A stretch of DNA of 64,000 bases from Streptomyces sp. DG2A-72 (lineage in GTDB: Bacteria > Actinomycetota > Actinomycetes > Streptomycetales > Streptomycetaceae): assembly GCF_030499575.1 (NCBI RefSeq), contig NZ_JASTLC010000001.1:372001-436000 (forward strand), read 5' to 3'. Each line of letters opens with the position of its first letter. The first letter of the stretch is position 1. A program made the translations under genes and the position numbers. A model generated the notes under the pieces. It was not told where the DNA came from, did no database searches, and saw only the letters and a program-made list of their open reading frames with translations. Shown piece by piece: positions 1 to 7,846 of this stretch.

Positions 1-49
1 GGCCGGACGGTGTGACAGGGTCGTGGCACCGGAGGCCCGCACCGGCTAG

Positions 50-286
50 CTCCACATCGCTCGTCTCGCCGGCGACGACCTCACGAACCCCGAGATCGGC
101 GCCCAGTTGTTCATCAGCCCTCACACGGTCGAATGGCACCTCCGCAAGGTGTTCTCGAAGCTCGGCATCTCCTCCCGCAAGGAGATCCGCACGACGCGTC
201 TCGCAGACCAGGCGCCGACCCAGCACTCCAACTCCGTCGGGATCTGCCATAGCCGAATTGGTTTCAATCGCAACCGTAACGAATGA
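50..286 (+). pseudogene. LuxR-type HTH regulator, C-terminal relic
   Basis: The frame reads a typical LuxR/GerE helix-turn-helix: [14 protein letters not shown] residues (here [15 protein letters not shown]), then [17 protein letters not shown] and a short tail ending at the TGA at 284-286. Immediately upstream, where the family has an LTPQE-like start of the HTH, an in-frame TAG sits at 47-49 and the preceding bases do not continue the protein. In Streptomyces this HTH is normally the last 60-70 residues of a large AAA-type (LAL) or two-component regulator. Only the DNA-binding tail is left here, although the rest could lie before the window only if a frameshift joined it. I treat it as a degraded tail. 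Confidence 0.6.
254..271. promoter_or_regulatory. candidate MarR operator
   Basis: An imperfect dyad CGAATTGGTTTCAATCG (arms ATTG/CAAT, 4-base centre) lies about 40 bases before the marR start, inside the tail of the LuxR relic. MarR proteins usually bind 16-20 bp dyads in their own promoters. Position fits, but the arms are short. Confidence 0.25.
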
Positions 287-308
287 ATGGCGACGGTACT
301 GTGGCCCC

Positions 309-794
309 ATGAACGCCGACGTTCCTCCCAAACCCACCGCCCCACGCGCGACCGACCGGCCCGGGGACGAATCGCCTTTCGCTCTCGGTCTGCTGCTGCG
401 CCGGGCGCACTGGCATGCGGCGACGGTGATGACGGAGGCGCTCCGGCCCCTCGGAATCGAGCTGCGGCATTTCGCCGTACTGCTCGTACTGGTCGACCGC
501 GGGCCCACGGTGCAGCGGGACTTGGTAACGGCGACGGGGTCGGACAAGGCGGGAATCATGCGGGTCGTGGACGACCTGGAGCGCAAGGGGCTGGCCGTAC
601 GCAAGGCCGTTCCTGGGGACCGCCGGGTTCGCGCAGTGGACATCACACCGCAGGGCATCGAACTTTTCGACGCGGCTCATGTGGCGGCGGCGCCGCTGGC
701 CGAGCGTCTGGTTGCCGGACTTGGGCCCGGCGAACCGGAGCGACTGACGGAATTGCTGACCCGGTTCGCCCACCCCGAGGGCGATGAAGCGTAG
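309..794 (+). CDS. MarR-family transcriptional regulator
   Basis: A 161-residue winged-helix regulator. The recognition region reads TVQRDLVTATGSDKAGIMRVVDDLERKGL at about residues 72-100, followed by the wing (VPGDRRVRAVDITPQG), the usual MarR layout. It probably senses a small aromatic or oxidant ligand in the cytoplasm. The ATG at 309 is chosen because the family's N-terminal helices begin shortly after it; no clear ribosome-binding site precedes it, so the message may be leaderless. It converges on the azoreductase gene, with a strong hairpin between them. The azoreductase/nitroreductase pair next door is a plausible target, by analogy with MarR control of such enzymes. Confidence 0.85.
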   Translation: MNADVPPKPTAPRATDRPGDESPFALGLLLRRAHWHAATVMTEALRPLGIELRHFAVLLVLVDRGPTVQRDLVTATGSDKAGIMRVVDDLERKGLAVRKAVPGDRRVRAVDITPQGIELFDAAHVAAAPLAERLVAGLGPGEPERLTELLTRFAHPEGDEA

Positions 795-850
795 GAGCGA
801 CCGCGCACCGGTCGCCTGCGGCGTAGTCCAGGCCGTCGGCAGCGAGAACG

Positions 851-882
851 CCGTGTGACTCCTGAGTCACGGAGTCACACGG
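851..882. terminator. bidirectional intrinsic terminator
   Basis: Perfect 12-bp stem CCGTGTGACTCC / GGAGTCACACGG with an 8-base loop (TGAGTCAC), placed between the convergent ends of marR (794) and the azoreductase gene (900). There is no T-tract, as is common for Streptomyces terminators. Confidence 0.7.
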
Positions 883-899
883 TGTGACCAGTCCAGGGA

Positions 900-1550
900 T
901 CATGCGGCGAAGCGCTCCGCGAACTCCTTGGCCTTGTTTGCCGCGTCCTCGAAGGCACGCTCGCGGGAGGCCTCGTAGAGGGGGACCAGCTCGGACATGG
1001 CCGGGTTGCGGGGCGCCATGGTGAGTTCCGGGACGATGAAGTGGAGGTCCATGCGGAGGGTGCCCTTGAGTACGGCCTCCAGGTAGTTCTGGACGAACTC
1101 GAAGCCCTCGCGCGGGGTGCCCGGTGCGTAGGAGCCGCCGCGGCTCGCGACCACGATGACCGGAGTGCCCTGGGCGGAGGGGGCCTCACCCGCGGTACGG
1201 CCGAGCAGCAGCACACTGTCCAGCCACGCCTTGAGGGTCGACGGGATCGAAAAGTTGTACATGGGGGCGCCGATCAGGACGGCGTCCGCCTGCTCCAGTT
1301 CCTCGATGAGCTCCACGCGCGCAGCGAACGCGGCGGCCTGCTCCGGGGTGCGCTCGGACGGGGCGGCGTAACCGGCGGACCAGGCGTCGGCGGTGATGTG
1401 CGGTACGGGGTCGGCAGCGAGGTCGCGGTAGATCACCGTGCCCTCCGGGTGCTGCTCCTCCCAGGCCGTGCGGAAGGCGGCCGTGACCGAACGGGACGAG
1501 GACGCCTCGCGAGGGAACACGGACGAGTCGATGTGCAGCAGCGTGGCCAT
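900..1550 (-). CDS. azoR: FMN-dependent NADH-azoreductase
   Basis: A 216-residue flavodoxin-fold enzyme of the AzoR family, which reduces azo bonds and quinones by two-electron transfer from NADH through FMN. Visible landmarks are the N-terminal LLHIDSSVFPREASSSRSV phosphate-binding loop, the PMYNFSIPSTLKAWLD segment (about residues 96-112), and the SRGGSY loop, all diagnostic for AzoR. Length is normal (200-216). It is transcribed away from a nitroreductase relic, and the shared 150-bp gap has two short dyads that could be operators. It may have been part of a divergent detoxification pair before the nitroreductase decayed. Confidence 0.9.
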   Translation of the reverse strand: MATLLHIDSSVFPREASSSRSVTAAFRTAWEEQHPEGTVIYRDLAADPVPHITADAWSAGYAAPSERTPEQAAAFAARVELIEELEQADAVLIGAPMYNFSIPSTLKAWLDSVLLLGRTAGEAPSAQGTPVIVVASRGGSYAPGTPREGFEFVQNYLEAVLKGTLRMDLHFIVPELTMAPRNPAMSELVPLYEASRERAFEDAANKAKEFAERFAA

Positions 1551-1608
1551 GGACGTTCTCCAAAGGGCTGCGCCCGGGGCGGGGCGCCGAGGGCGGTGGA
1601 TTGATGTT

Positions 1609-1645
1609 CAACGTTGGTTATACGCGCGACCGTATTGAATGATAC
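1609..1645. promoter_or_regulatory. candidate operator(s) in azoR / nitroreductase divergent region
   Basis: CAACGTTG (1609-1616, perfect 8-bp palindrome) and GTATTGAATGATAC (1632-1645, arms GTAT/ATAC) lie in the AT-richer gap between the divergent azoR gene and the nitroreductase relic. MarR- or HxlR-type control is possible. The evidence is symmetry and position only. Confidence 0.25.
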
Positions 1646-1699
1646 CATCGCGAATACAACGGAGGGGGGAACGTTGAGTACATGGGGAGGTAGGCGATC

Positions 1700-2180
1700 T
1701 TGGACGTCTATGAGGCGGTCACGAGTCGCCGCGCGGTACGTGGATTCACCGACCGGCCCGCACCGAGGGAGGTATTGGAGCGCGTGGATGCGGGCGACTC
1801 CTGGGACGAGCCGGAGTACCAGCAGTACCCGCCCGCGCTGAAGTCCCCGTACTCCGACCGCCGTTCCGCCTTCGGTGAGCAGCGCTACGGTGCACTCGGA
1901 ATTCCGCGCGAAGACCTGGAGGCGCGCCAGAGGGCCGCCGCCGAGAACTGGAACCGCTTCGGCGCACCCGCCGCCCTGTTCTGCTACATCGACCGCGACA
2001 TGGGCCCGCCCAGTGGTCCGACGTCGGCATGTTTCTGCAGACCGTCATGCTGCGCTCCGTGCCGAAGCGCTGCACAGCTGCACGCAGATGGCGTGGGCGA
2101 AGTATCACAAGGACGTCACGGTGGACTACACGCGTACGGGCCGGGCGCCACTCGACGAGACGGTCACGTTCGTCGGCTGC
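1700..2180 (+). pseudogene. nitroreductase, internally deleted and frameshifted
   Basis: A TTG start with GGGAGG upstream opens MDVYEAVTSRRAVRGFTDRP, the typical start of an FMN nitroreductase. After EVLERV the sequence jumps straight to DAGDSWDEPEYQQYPPALKSPY. The roughly 35-40 residues expected between (the SGSNIQPW-type FMN-binding segment) are missing. The frame holds through FGAPAALFCYIDRDMGPP and is then lost. QWSDVGMFLQTVMLRS continues in a second frame, and LHSCTQMAWAKYHKDV, then YTRTGRAPLDETVTFV (the family's C-terminus), in a third. One internal deletion plus at least two frame changes mean no functional enzyme. Confidence 0.8.
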
Positions 2181-2291
2181 CGGCACCGAGCGGCTACGCG
2201 GTCGGCCGCGGGAAAGGTCTCACAAGATCCGCGTGTGTCCGGTCTCGCGGATGGAGACGAGAGGGCTCAGCCGACGGAGGGAGCACGCCGT

Positions 2292-2903
2292 ATGGACCAC
2301 ACGGATGCGGTGTCGATCGCGGTGTTGCTCGACGAGCGTCGGTTTCCGCTGGATGTCGTCTACTGGTTGCTGGGCAGTCCGGGTGAGGCGGAGAGTGTGG
2401 TCGATGAGACCTACCGCAGGTCGTACCGGCTGTCCGACGGTGCGCGACAGGAGATCACGGTGCCCCGGTCGTGGCCTGCCAGGACCACGGGCGGGATCTG
2501 CCTGGTCCGGGGACGCAGGTGGAGTCGGAGGCCGAGGTCAGCCGGGTTCTGCTGCATGTGCTGGATTCCTTGTCGCCGGCCGAGCGGGCGGTGTTCGTAC
2601 TCAATGACGTCTTCGGGATGGCTCCGGGTACGGTCGCCGACATCGTCGGACGCACCGAGCCGGAGTGCGCCGAACTCGCCGAGCAGGCACGTCAGTGCCT
2701 TCGCCGGCAGCGTTCACGCCCCACGACACCGCGACGGCACGGGCCGGTCCATGGCAGCCGGCAGGTCGCCCACAGTCTGCTCACCCTCCTGACCCGCCGC
2801 CCACGCACCACCGTGAACGCCCAGTCCGTCAACGGCCGCGCCGGCCTCGTCGCCCGCGACGATCACCAAGTCGCCGCCGTCATCAGCCTCGACATCGCCG
2901 ACC
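2292..2903 (+). pseudogene. sigma-70-like (ECF/SigJ-type) factor, internally deleted
   Basis: The start (MDHTDAVSIAVLLDERRF, LGSPGEAESVVDETYRR) is a region-2-like segment of a sigma-factor-like protein. After TGGICLVR the frame changes, and ESEAEVSRVLLHVLDSLSPAERAVFVLNDVFGMAP continues as region 4 (HTH TVADIVGRTEPECAELAEQAR). After RPTTPRRH it jumps to GPVHGSRQVAHSLLTLLTRR, part of the C-terminal SnoaL-like domain, which then stops after ISLDIAD without the usual end. The linker, about 40 residues after region 4, and the C-terminus are missing. An intact SigJ-type gene starts 34 bases downstream, so this may be a decayed neighbour copy. Confidence 0.7.
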
Positions 2904-2936
2904 TGTGTCCCTGCCTGAGGCCTGAACCGGAGGATC

Positions 2937-3893
2937 ATGGATCTCGACCCGCCTCCCACGTCGAGTGGCATCGAAGAGGCTCTGGCTGTCTTTGTGCAGC
3001 ACCGAACGCGCCTGTTCGGCATCGCCTACCGCGTACTCGGCAGCGCGGTCGAGGCTGAAGACGTGGTCCAAGAGGTATGGCTGCGCTGGCAGAAGACCGA
3101 CCGCTCCGTGGTGGTCAGCCCGGTGGCCTTCCTCTCCAGTACGACGACCCGCTTGGCCATCAATGTCGGGCAATCCGCGCGAGTGCGTCGGGAAACCTAC
3201 ATCGGACCGTGGTTGCCGGAGCCCATCGACACGAGCTCCGACCTGGAGGCCGGCGCGCAGCGCGCGGAGGCTCTTGAACTGGCGCTGCTGTTGGTCATGG
3301 AGAAGCTGAGCCCCGCTGAGCGCGCCGCGTACGTACTGCGCGAGGCATTCGACTACCCCTATCCCGAGATCGCCGAGATCCTTCAACTCAGCCTCGTCAA
3401 CGTGCGGCAGATCGTGAGCCGCGCTCGCAAGCATCTGTCGGCCGAGCAGCGGGAGCGCGTGGACACCGCGGAGCACCGGCGACTTCTCAACGCGTTCGTC
3501 TCAGCAGCTCAAACGGGAGATGTGGCTTCACTTGAGGCCCTGCTCACCCCCGATGCCGTCAGTCTGTCCGACGGCAACGGCATGCGGGGCTGCGCTCGCC
3601 TGCCTGTGCTGGGCCGCGCACGTGTGGCCAAGCTGTCGACGCATCGGCAGTTGTGGCGGGAAGCGGAGCCCGAGTTGGTGGACGCCAACGGCTGTACGGG
3701 CGTGATGGTCCGACGAGACGGCCAACCGATCGCGTTCATGACCGTCGCCGCCTCGCCCGAAGGCATCTACAAGGTGCTGTGGCTCTTCAGCCCGGCCAAG
3801 ATCGCCGCATTCCTTGACTCGCGTTCCCGCTTCGCAACTGTTCCCGGCCAGAACCGCATCAACGAACGGTCAGCTTTGAATCCGCCGCCATGA
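2937..3893 (+). CDS. ECF sigma factor, SigJ family, with SnoaL-like C-terminal domain
   Basis: A 318-residue SigJ-type (ECF41-like) sigma factor. Region 2 spans about residues 15-85 (RLFGIAYRVLGSAVEAEDVVQEVWLRW). Region 4 spans about 118-170 (LSPAERAAYVLREAFDYPYPEIAEILQLSLVNVRQIVSRARKHL). A C-terminal NTF2/SnoaL-like domain follows from about 185. In this family the C-terminal domain tunes sigma activity in place of a separate anti-sigma factor. GGAGG eight bases before the ATG supports the start. Its 3' end overlaps the convergent quinone-oxidoreductase gene by 35 bases. SigJ factors often control nearby oxidoreductase genes, so the flavoenzymes here are candidate targets (inference). Confidence 0.9.
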   Translation: MDLDPPPTSSGIEEALAVFVQHRTRLFGIAYRVLGSAVEAEDVVQEVWLRWQKTDRSVVVSPVAFLSSTTTRLAINVGQSARVRRETYIGPWLPEPIDTSSDLEAGAQRAEALELALLLVMEKLSPAERAAYVLREAFDYPYPEIAEILQLSLVNVRQIVSRARKHLSAEQRERVDTAEHRRLLNAFVSAAQTGDVASLEALLTPDAVSLSDGNGMRGCARLPVLGRARVAKLSTHRQLWREAEPELVDANGCTGVMVRRDGQPIAFMTVAASPEGIYKVLWLFSPAKIAAFLDSRSRFATVPGQNRINERSALNPPP

Positions 3894-4539
3894 GCGTGAC
3901 AGCTTTCCCGACGCGCTCCAGCGCCGCTGACCTCTCCTGGTCGGTCATGCGGGCCGGTCCGTAGGTGATGACGGGGTCGAGGACCTCGTAGCCGACGAAC
4001 TCCAGCATGCCGCGGTGGATATGGAACAGGAAGTCGTCCATCGCGCCGAAGGCGCCACCGGGGCGGAACGACTCACTCGAACTGCCCGTCGTGAACAGCA
4101 GCATCGCTCGTTTCCCGGCGAGCGCCGCGTCACCGAAGAGTCCGTGGTCGCCACCGAAGACCGCGCCCATCACGAAGACCCGGTCCACCCACCCCTTGAG
4201 GATGGCCGGCAGCGAGAACCACCACAGCGGGAACGACAGCACGAGCAGGTCGGCGGCGAGCAGCCGATCGAGATGGGCCTTGACGGCCGCGTCGAGCGTC
4301 CCCTCCTTGACCGCGCGCTGTTGCTCGGCCTGCGGCTTGAAGTGGCCGTCCACCGGCCCGAACTCCTCGCGTGCGAGGGCCGGGGCCCATGCCTCGGCAT
4401 AGAGATCGAGGACGTCGACTCGGTATCCGGCATCGCGCAGGGCGTGGGCCGCGGTCGCCATCTGGGCGGTGCTGAACGAGTGGGGCTCGGGGTGGGCGTG
4501 AACGATCAGGGCTGTCGGGGCAGCATCGAAGGTCGACAT
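3859..4539 (-). CDS. NAD(P)H-dependent oxidoreductase, flavodoxin-2 / NQO1-like
   Basis: A 226-residue flavodoxin-like quinone reductase (KefF/MdaB/NQO1 type). The N-terminal ALIVHAHPEPHSFS loop and the FPLWWFSLPAILKGWVDRVF segment (about residues 99-120), with FTTGSS following, are the FMN- and NAD(P)H-site signatures. It catalyses two-electron reduction of quinones, limiting redox cycling. It lies 34 bases downstream of the ArsR gene on the same strand, and the gap holds a copy of the same dyad that precedes arsR. The regulator therefore probably represses both genes. The start is followed closely by the LIVHAHPEPHS loop, which fixes the frame. Confidence 0.88.
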   Translation of the reverse strand: MSTFDAAPTALIVHAHPEPHSFSTAQMATAAHALRDAGYRVDVLDLYAEAWAPALAREEFGPVDGHFKPQAEQQRAVKEGTLDAAVKAHLDRLLAADLLVLSFPLWWFSLPAILKGWVDRVFVMGAVFGGDHGLFGDAALAGKRAMLLFTTGSSSESFRPGGAFGAMDDFLFHIHRGMLEFVGYEVLDPVITYGPARMTDQERSAALERVGKAVTLMAADSKLTVR

Positions 4540-4548
4540 GATGAGATC

Positions 4549-4562
4549 ATATCGACGTATCG
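4549..4562. promoter_or_regulatory. second ArsR-type operator copy
   Basis: ATATCGACGTATCG matches, at 12 of 14 positions, the dyad upstream of arsR read on the opposite strand (ATATCGAGATATCG). It fills the gap between arsR and the oxidoreductase gene, which suggests a second promoter or operator for the enzyme. Confidence 0.5.
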
Positions 4563-4573
4563 CGATGCGTCAA

Positions 4574-4906
4574 TCAGAGGGTGGTGCCGATCGCTCGCGC
4601 GACCTGCGCCAGCCGCTCTTCATCGCGCCGGTAGTGGGTCCACTTGCCCACCCGGGTGGGATGCACGAGCCCCGCCCGTTCGAGCGTGCTCATATAGCTG
4701 GAGACGGTCGACTGCGCGAGTCCCGACTTCGCCTGGATGTGCGTGACGCACACGCCCACCGACTGGCGGTCCGCGATCGGCTCGTACTCGCTGAAGTGCT
4801 TGTCGGGGTCCTTCAGCCACTGCATGATCTGCAAACGGGCAGGGTTGCCAAGGGCCTTGAACACCTCGATCAGATCACTTGACCCCGATCCCACCGCCGT
4901 GGCCAT
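4574..4906 (-). CDS. ArsR-family winged-helix regulator
   Basis: A 110-residue single-domain ArsR/SmtB-type repressor. It opens with LIEVFKALGNPARLQIMQWLKDP (helix 1-2), with the recognition helix region VTHIQAKSGLAQSTVSSYMSTLERAGLV at about residues 52-80 and the wing GKWTHYRRDEERL. No CxC metal site is visible, so it more likely senses a redox or organic signal than a metal. It is first in a two-gene operon with the quinone oxidoreductase. A GATATC-TC-GATATC dyad lies about 40 bases upstream of the start. Confidence 0.88.
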   Translation of the reverse strand: MATAVGSGSSDLIEVFKALGNPARLQIMQWLKDPDKHFSEYEPIADRQSVGVCVTHIQAKSGLAQSTVSSYMSTLERAGLVHPTRVGKWTHYRRDEERLAQVARAIGTTL

Positions 4907-4942
4907 GCGTCACCTCTTTCGCCTTTCACTCCGACACACCAC

Positions 4943-4956
4943 GATATCTCGATATC
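4943..4956. promoter_or_regulatory. ArsR autoregulatory operator
   Basis: GATATC repeated around a 2-base centre (GATATCTCGATATC), nearly perfect two-fold symmetry, 37 bases upstream of the arsR start. It is AT-rich in a GC-rich region, which is usual for ArsR binding sites overlapping a promoter. Confidence 0.55.
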
Positions 4957-5122
4957 TCATCGGGTCGGACTCGCTGTCACCGCTGAGAGCCCCGCCGAGC
5001 ATCAGGCCGCCTGCGGGTGACCGGTCGCACGACCGCGACCGTTCCTTCACGGTTCCGGCGTTGCCCGGATCTGCGTGCTCACAACAAACTGTCTGCCACG
5101 CGCGGACATGGGAGATCACGCG

Positions 5123-5623
5123 ATGGCGGAGACCACGGGCGGTGCCGACAAGCCGCCTCCGAAGGCCGCTCTGGGTCGGCGTACGCTCCTGACTTACCTG
5201 GTCGCCGCCCCCACCCTGACCGTGGCCACCGGCCTCGCTCCCGCCACAGCCGCGGCTGCCGCTCCCAGAGCGGTGATCGCGGTGGACGTCGGGCGGCCGA
5301 TCAACCCGCGCGGCATCGAGGCACAGATGGTCGGCGGGCTGACGGACGCGATCTCGACGACGCTGACCGCAGGACTGCATATCGACAAAGGGCTGCCCCT
5401 GGAGGGCAGTTACTCGCAGTTCCACTATGCGCGGCAGCGGAATTCGCCGACCGATGTGCAGGTCATCGTCATGCCCGCGCACGGCGAACCGGGCGGGGCG
5501 GGTGAGCTGGGCGTCCCCGCCGCGGTCGGCGCCATCGCGAACGCGTACGCCCGGGCCACCGGCACCCGTCCTCGCAGTTTCCCCGTCGACTTCCCCGTCG
5601 ACTTCGAACCCTTCCCGCGCTGA
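5123..5623 (+). pseudogene. molybdenum hydroxylase large subunit (IorB-like), huge in-frame deletion
   Basis: The first 47 residues are a Tat-type signal region (LGRRTLLTYLVAAPTLTV) typical of isoquinoline 1-oxidoreductase beta subunits. It then runs directly into the extreme C-terminus of such a protein: [71 protein letters not shown] full subunit is about 700-750 residues and this reading is 166. Almost the whole molybdopterin-binding body is gone, while the frame is preserved. The short protein could be made (GGAGA nine bases before the ATG) but has no catalytic core. The [2Fe-2S] partner follows 46 bases later. Confidence 0.8.
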
Positions 5624-5669
5624 GGCCCCCCACCACAGGCCCGGCCCCACACCGCGCAGGAGCGCCCGC

Positions 5670-6155
5670 ATGCCCCAGCACACCTTCACCGTGAACGGCA
5701 CCTCCGTGACCGTCGACGCCCCCGCCGACCTGCCTCTGCTGTGGGTCCTGCGTGACCTTCTCGGCATCCGCGGGCCCAAGTACGGCTGCGGCATCGACGT
5801 CTGCAAGGCCTGCACCAGCCATCTGGACGGCGAGGCCGTCAACCCGTGCGTGGTCCCCGTCTCCGAGGCCGCCGGACGACAGGTCACCACCATCGAGGGC
5901 CTCGCCGACGGCGAGCGTCTCCATCCTGTCCAGGAGGCCTGGCTGGAGCAGGACGTCCCCCAGTGCGGTTACTGCCAGCCCGGCCAGATCATGGCCGCCG
6001 TCGCCCTGTTGAAGAGGACCAGCAACCCCACCGACGCCGATATCGACGCGATCGACAACGTCTGCCGCTGCGGGACGTACTTCCGCGTCCGTGAGGCCAT
6101 CAAGCTGGCGGCGGCGAAGATGGCGGCGGCCGAGACCTCCCAGCAGACCGTCTGA
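5670..6155 (+). CDS. iorA: [2Fe-2S] small subunit of a molybdenum hydroxylase (IorA-like)
   Basis: A 161-residue two-cluster ferredoxin subunit of the xanthine-dehydrogenase superfamily, which passes electrons from the molybdopterin site. The plant-type cluster ligands are C40, C45, C48 and C60. The second, alpha-helical cluster has C99 and C102 (CGYCQPG) and C132 and C134 (CRCGTY). All eight ligands are present, so the gene looks intact. CAGGAG eight bases upstream marks the start. Its partner large subunit immediately upstream is reduced to its two ends, so this gene is probably an orphan unless another large subunit exists elsewhere. Confidence 0.9.
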   Translation: MPQHTFTVNGTSVTVDAPADLPLLWVLRDLLGIRGPKYGCGIDVCKACTSHLDGEAVNPCVVPVSEAAGRQVTTIEGLADGERLHPVQEAWLEQDVPQCGYCQPGQIMAAVALLKRTSNPTDADIDAIDNVCRCGTYFRVREAIKLAAAKMAAAETSQQTV

Positions 6156-6184
6156 AGCCCCCATGACCGGGGTCGATGCGGTGG

Positions 6185-6718
6185 TCAGCTGACGTGCGCG
6201 GCGATGGTTCGCGCACACAGCAGGGACTCGGTGTGCGTCGTGTCCACCTCCACGTCGTAGGACACCCCTTCGTGAACCACGTCGGCCTGCAACGCGGCCA
6301 TCCCACGGACGCGGTCGCCGCGTGCGATCTCACGGCCTGCGGCGACCGCACTCTCACACCTGACGCCGACCCACAGCACGGCCAGTCCGTCCACGGTCTT
6401 CTGCCACCCCTGCTGGGACCCCGCTCCGCCGAGGAACACGTCATCGATGATGACCCTGGCGCCCGCTCGGGCCATCGCCGCGACGCCGTCCATCCAGGCC
6501 GTCTGCAGCGCCATGAACTCCGCCCCGACACTCACCCCGCCGTCCGCGGCGAACACGATGCCCTCGTCCGACGCCTGCATCCTCGCGGGCAGCGCGTCGA
6601 CGAACGAGTCGCACCCGAACGCCAGCCACGGGTCGGGCAGTTCGGCTTGGAGACACCGTACGATCCCGGACTTTCCCGAGCTCGAACCACCGTTGAGAAT
6701 GATCATCTGAGTCGTCAC
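6185..6718 (-). CDS. chloramphenicol phosphotransferase-like kinase
   Basis: A 177-residue P-loop kinase. [20 protein letters not shown] contains the Walker A motif (residues 10-17), and the catalytic-base region WLAFGCDSF puts Asp at residue 37, the same position as the known catalytic Asp of Streptomyces venezuelae chloramphenicol 3-O-phosphotransferase. [16 protein letters not shown] and the [11 protein letters not shown] end also match that protein by memory. It would inactivate chloramphenicol or a related alcohol by ATP-dependent phosphorylation in the cytoplasm. The start is taken as a GTG; a neighbouring GTG (6721) is equally possible. No chloramphenicol biosynthesis genes are nearby. 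Confidence 0.85.
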   Translation of the reverse strand: MTTQMIILNGGSSSGKSGIVRCLQAELPDPWLAFGCDSFVDALPARMQASDEGIVFAADGGVSVGAEFMALQTAWMDGVAAMARAGARVIIDDVFLGGAGSQQGWQKTVDGLAVLWVGVRCESAVAAGREIARGDRVRGMAALQADVVHEGVSYDVEVDTTHTESLLCARTIAAHVS

Positions 6719-6780
6719 CACGCCACGGTAGAGCGCTCCCCGATCCGCCCGAAACGAATTTCGGCGTGGCTCGGAGTGGA

Positions 6781-7794
6781 TCACCTCTCGCGCCGCTGCG
6801 GGCGGGGGCCGTCGATGTCCGGCGGTGGCCGGGTGCGCGGAGCGTCGCCGGCCGTGAGGTGTTCCAGCACCTCGACGAGGTCCTGGCAGGCCCGCTCCAC
6901 CGAGCGTCTGGTGTGGTGCTGCTCGGTGATGACGGCGGACAGAAGCAGGGCCGTGAGGGCCATGGAGCCGTTGAAGGCCTGGAGTTTGATCATCACCTCG
7001 ATATGGGTGAGGTGCTCGAAGGGGCCCGTCTGGTCCGTCGCCGCGATGGTGGTCGTGGTGGAGGCGAGGAGGGCACACAGGATGCTGCCCGCCAGCTGGA
7101 AGCGCAGGGCGGCCCAGATCAGGAGTGGATAGACGAGGAAGAGCATGCTGATGGTGCTGTACGCGGCCAGTGGTACGAGACCGCAGGCGATGAGGGCCAG
7201 CCCGGTCGCCTCCTTCCAGCGGGCGGGACTAGGCGGCCGGCGCACCGTGTGGAGCAGCAGCAGAACGGGGGTGACGAGCAGGACTCCCATCGCGTCGCCC
7301 ACCCACCATGCGAGCCACACCGGCCAGAAACCGGGCGCATCGAGTTTGTCCGTGAGAACGAGCAGACCGACGCCGGCGCTCGCGCTGATCAGCATGCTGG
7401 CCAGGGCTCCCAGGAACACCAGCGCGACGCCGTCCCGCAAGCGGCTGAGGTCCGTCCGGAACCCCACCCTGCGCAGCAGGAGGTATGCGCAGAGGGGGGC
7501 CGCTGTGTTGCCGGCCAGTGTCCCGATCACCGCGGGCTGGAGGGAGGTGATCGACATGACCACGAAGAGGACCCCCAGGGTGATGCCCGGCAGGGCACGG
7601 ATCCCGAAGATCAGCAGGCAGGCCAGCGCGACGCCCGTGGGCGGCCAAATGGGTGTCACCACGGCGCCCTGGACGACGAGCTGCCGCATGAGGCCCAGCC
7701 GCCCCGCGGCGAAGTAGCAGGCGGTGACTGCCAGCGTCTCGAGGGCGTAGAGGGCTGGTCGCCGTAGATCATGGATACCCACCACAGCAGCCAT
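6781..7794 (-). CDS. MASE1-domain integral membrane sensor without output domain
   Basis: A 337-residue membrane protein with about eight hydrophobic segments. It contains the MASE1 hallmark stretches [14 protein letters not shown] near residue 27, [16 protein letters not shown] near 46 and [23 protein letters not shown] near 155. In most proteins MASE1 is an N-terminal sensor fused to a kinase, GGDEF or phosphatase domain. Here it ends with only a short helix ([15 protein letters not shown]) and a charged tail. The PP2C phosphatase gene 52 bases upstream on the same strand may supply the missing output. The ligand is unknown. Confidence 0.8.
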   Translation of the reverse strand: MAAVVGIHDLRRPALYALETLAVTACYFAAGRLGLMRQLVVQGAVVTPIWPPTGVALACLLIFGIRALPGITLGVLFVVMSITSLQPAVIGTLAGNTAAPLCAYLLLRRVGFRTDLSRLRDGVALVFLGALASMLISASAGVGLLVLTDKLDAPGFWPVWLAWWVGDAMGVLLVTPVLLLLHTVRRPPSPARWKEATGLALIACGLVPLAAYSTISMLFLVYPLLIWAALRFQLAGSILCALLASTTTTIAATDQTGPFEHLTHIEVMIKLQAFNGSMALTALLLSAVITEQHHTRRSVERACQDLVEVLEHLTAGDAPRTRPPPDIDGPRPQRRER

Positions 7795-7846
7795 CAGACA
7801 ATGACACCGCCCTCTCGGCGAGCCGAGGAGGCAGCGGGGCTCTCCC

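Noticed and set aside
6185..6718. Zeta-toxin-like reading of the P-loop kinase
   Set aside because: The Asp37 position and the [11 protein letters not shown] end match chloramphenicol phosphotransferase far better, and there is no antitoxin gene next to it.
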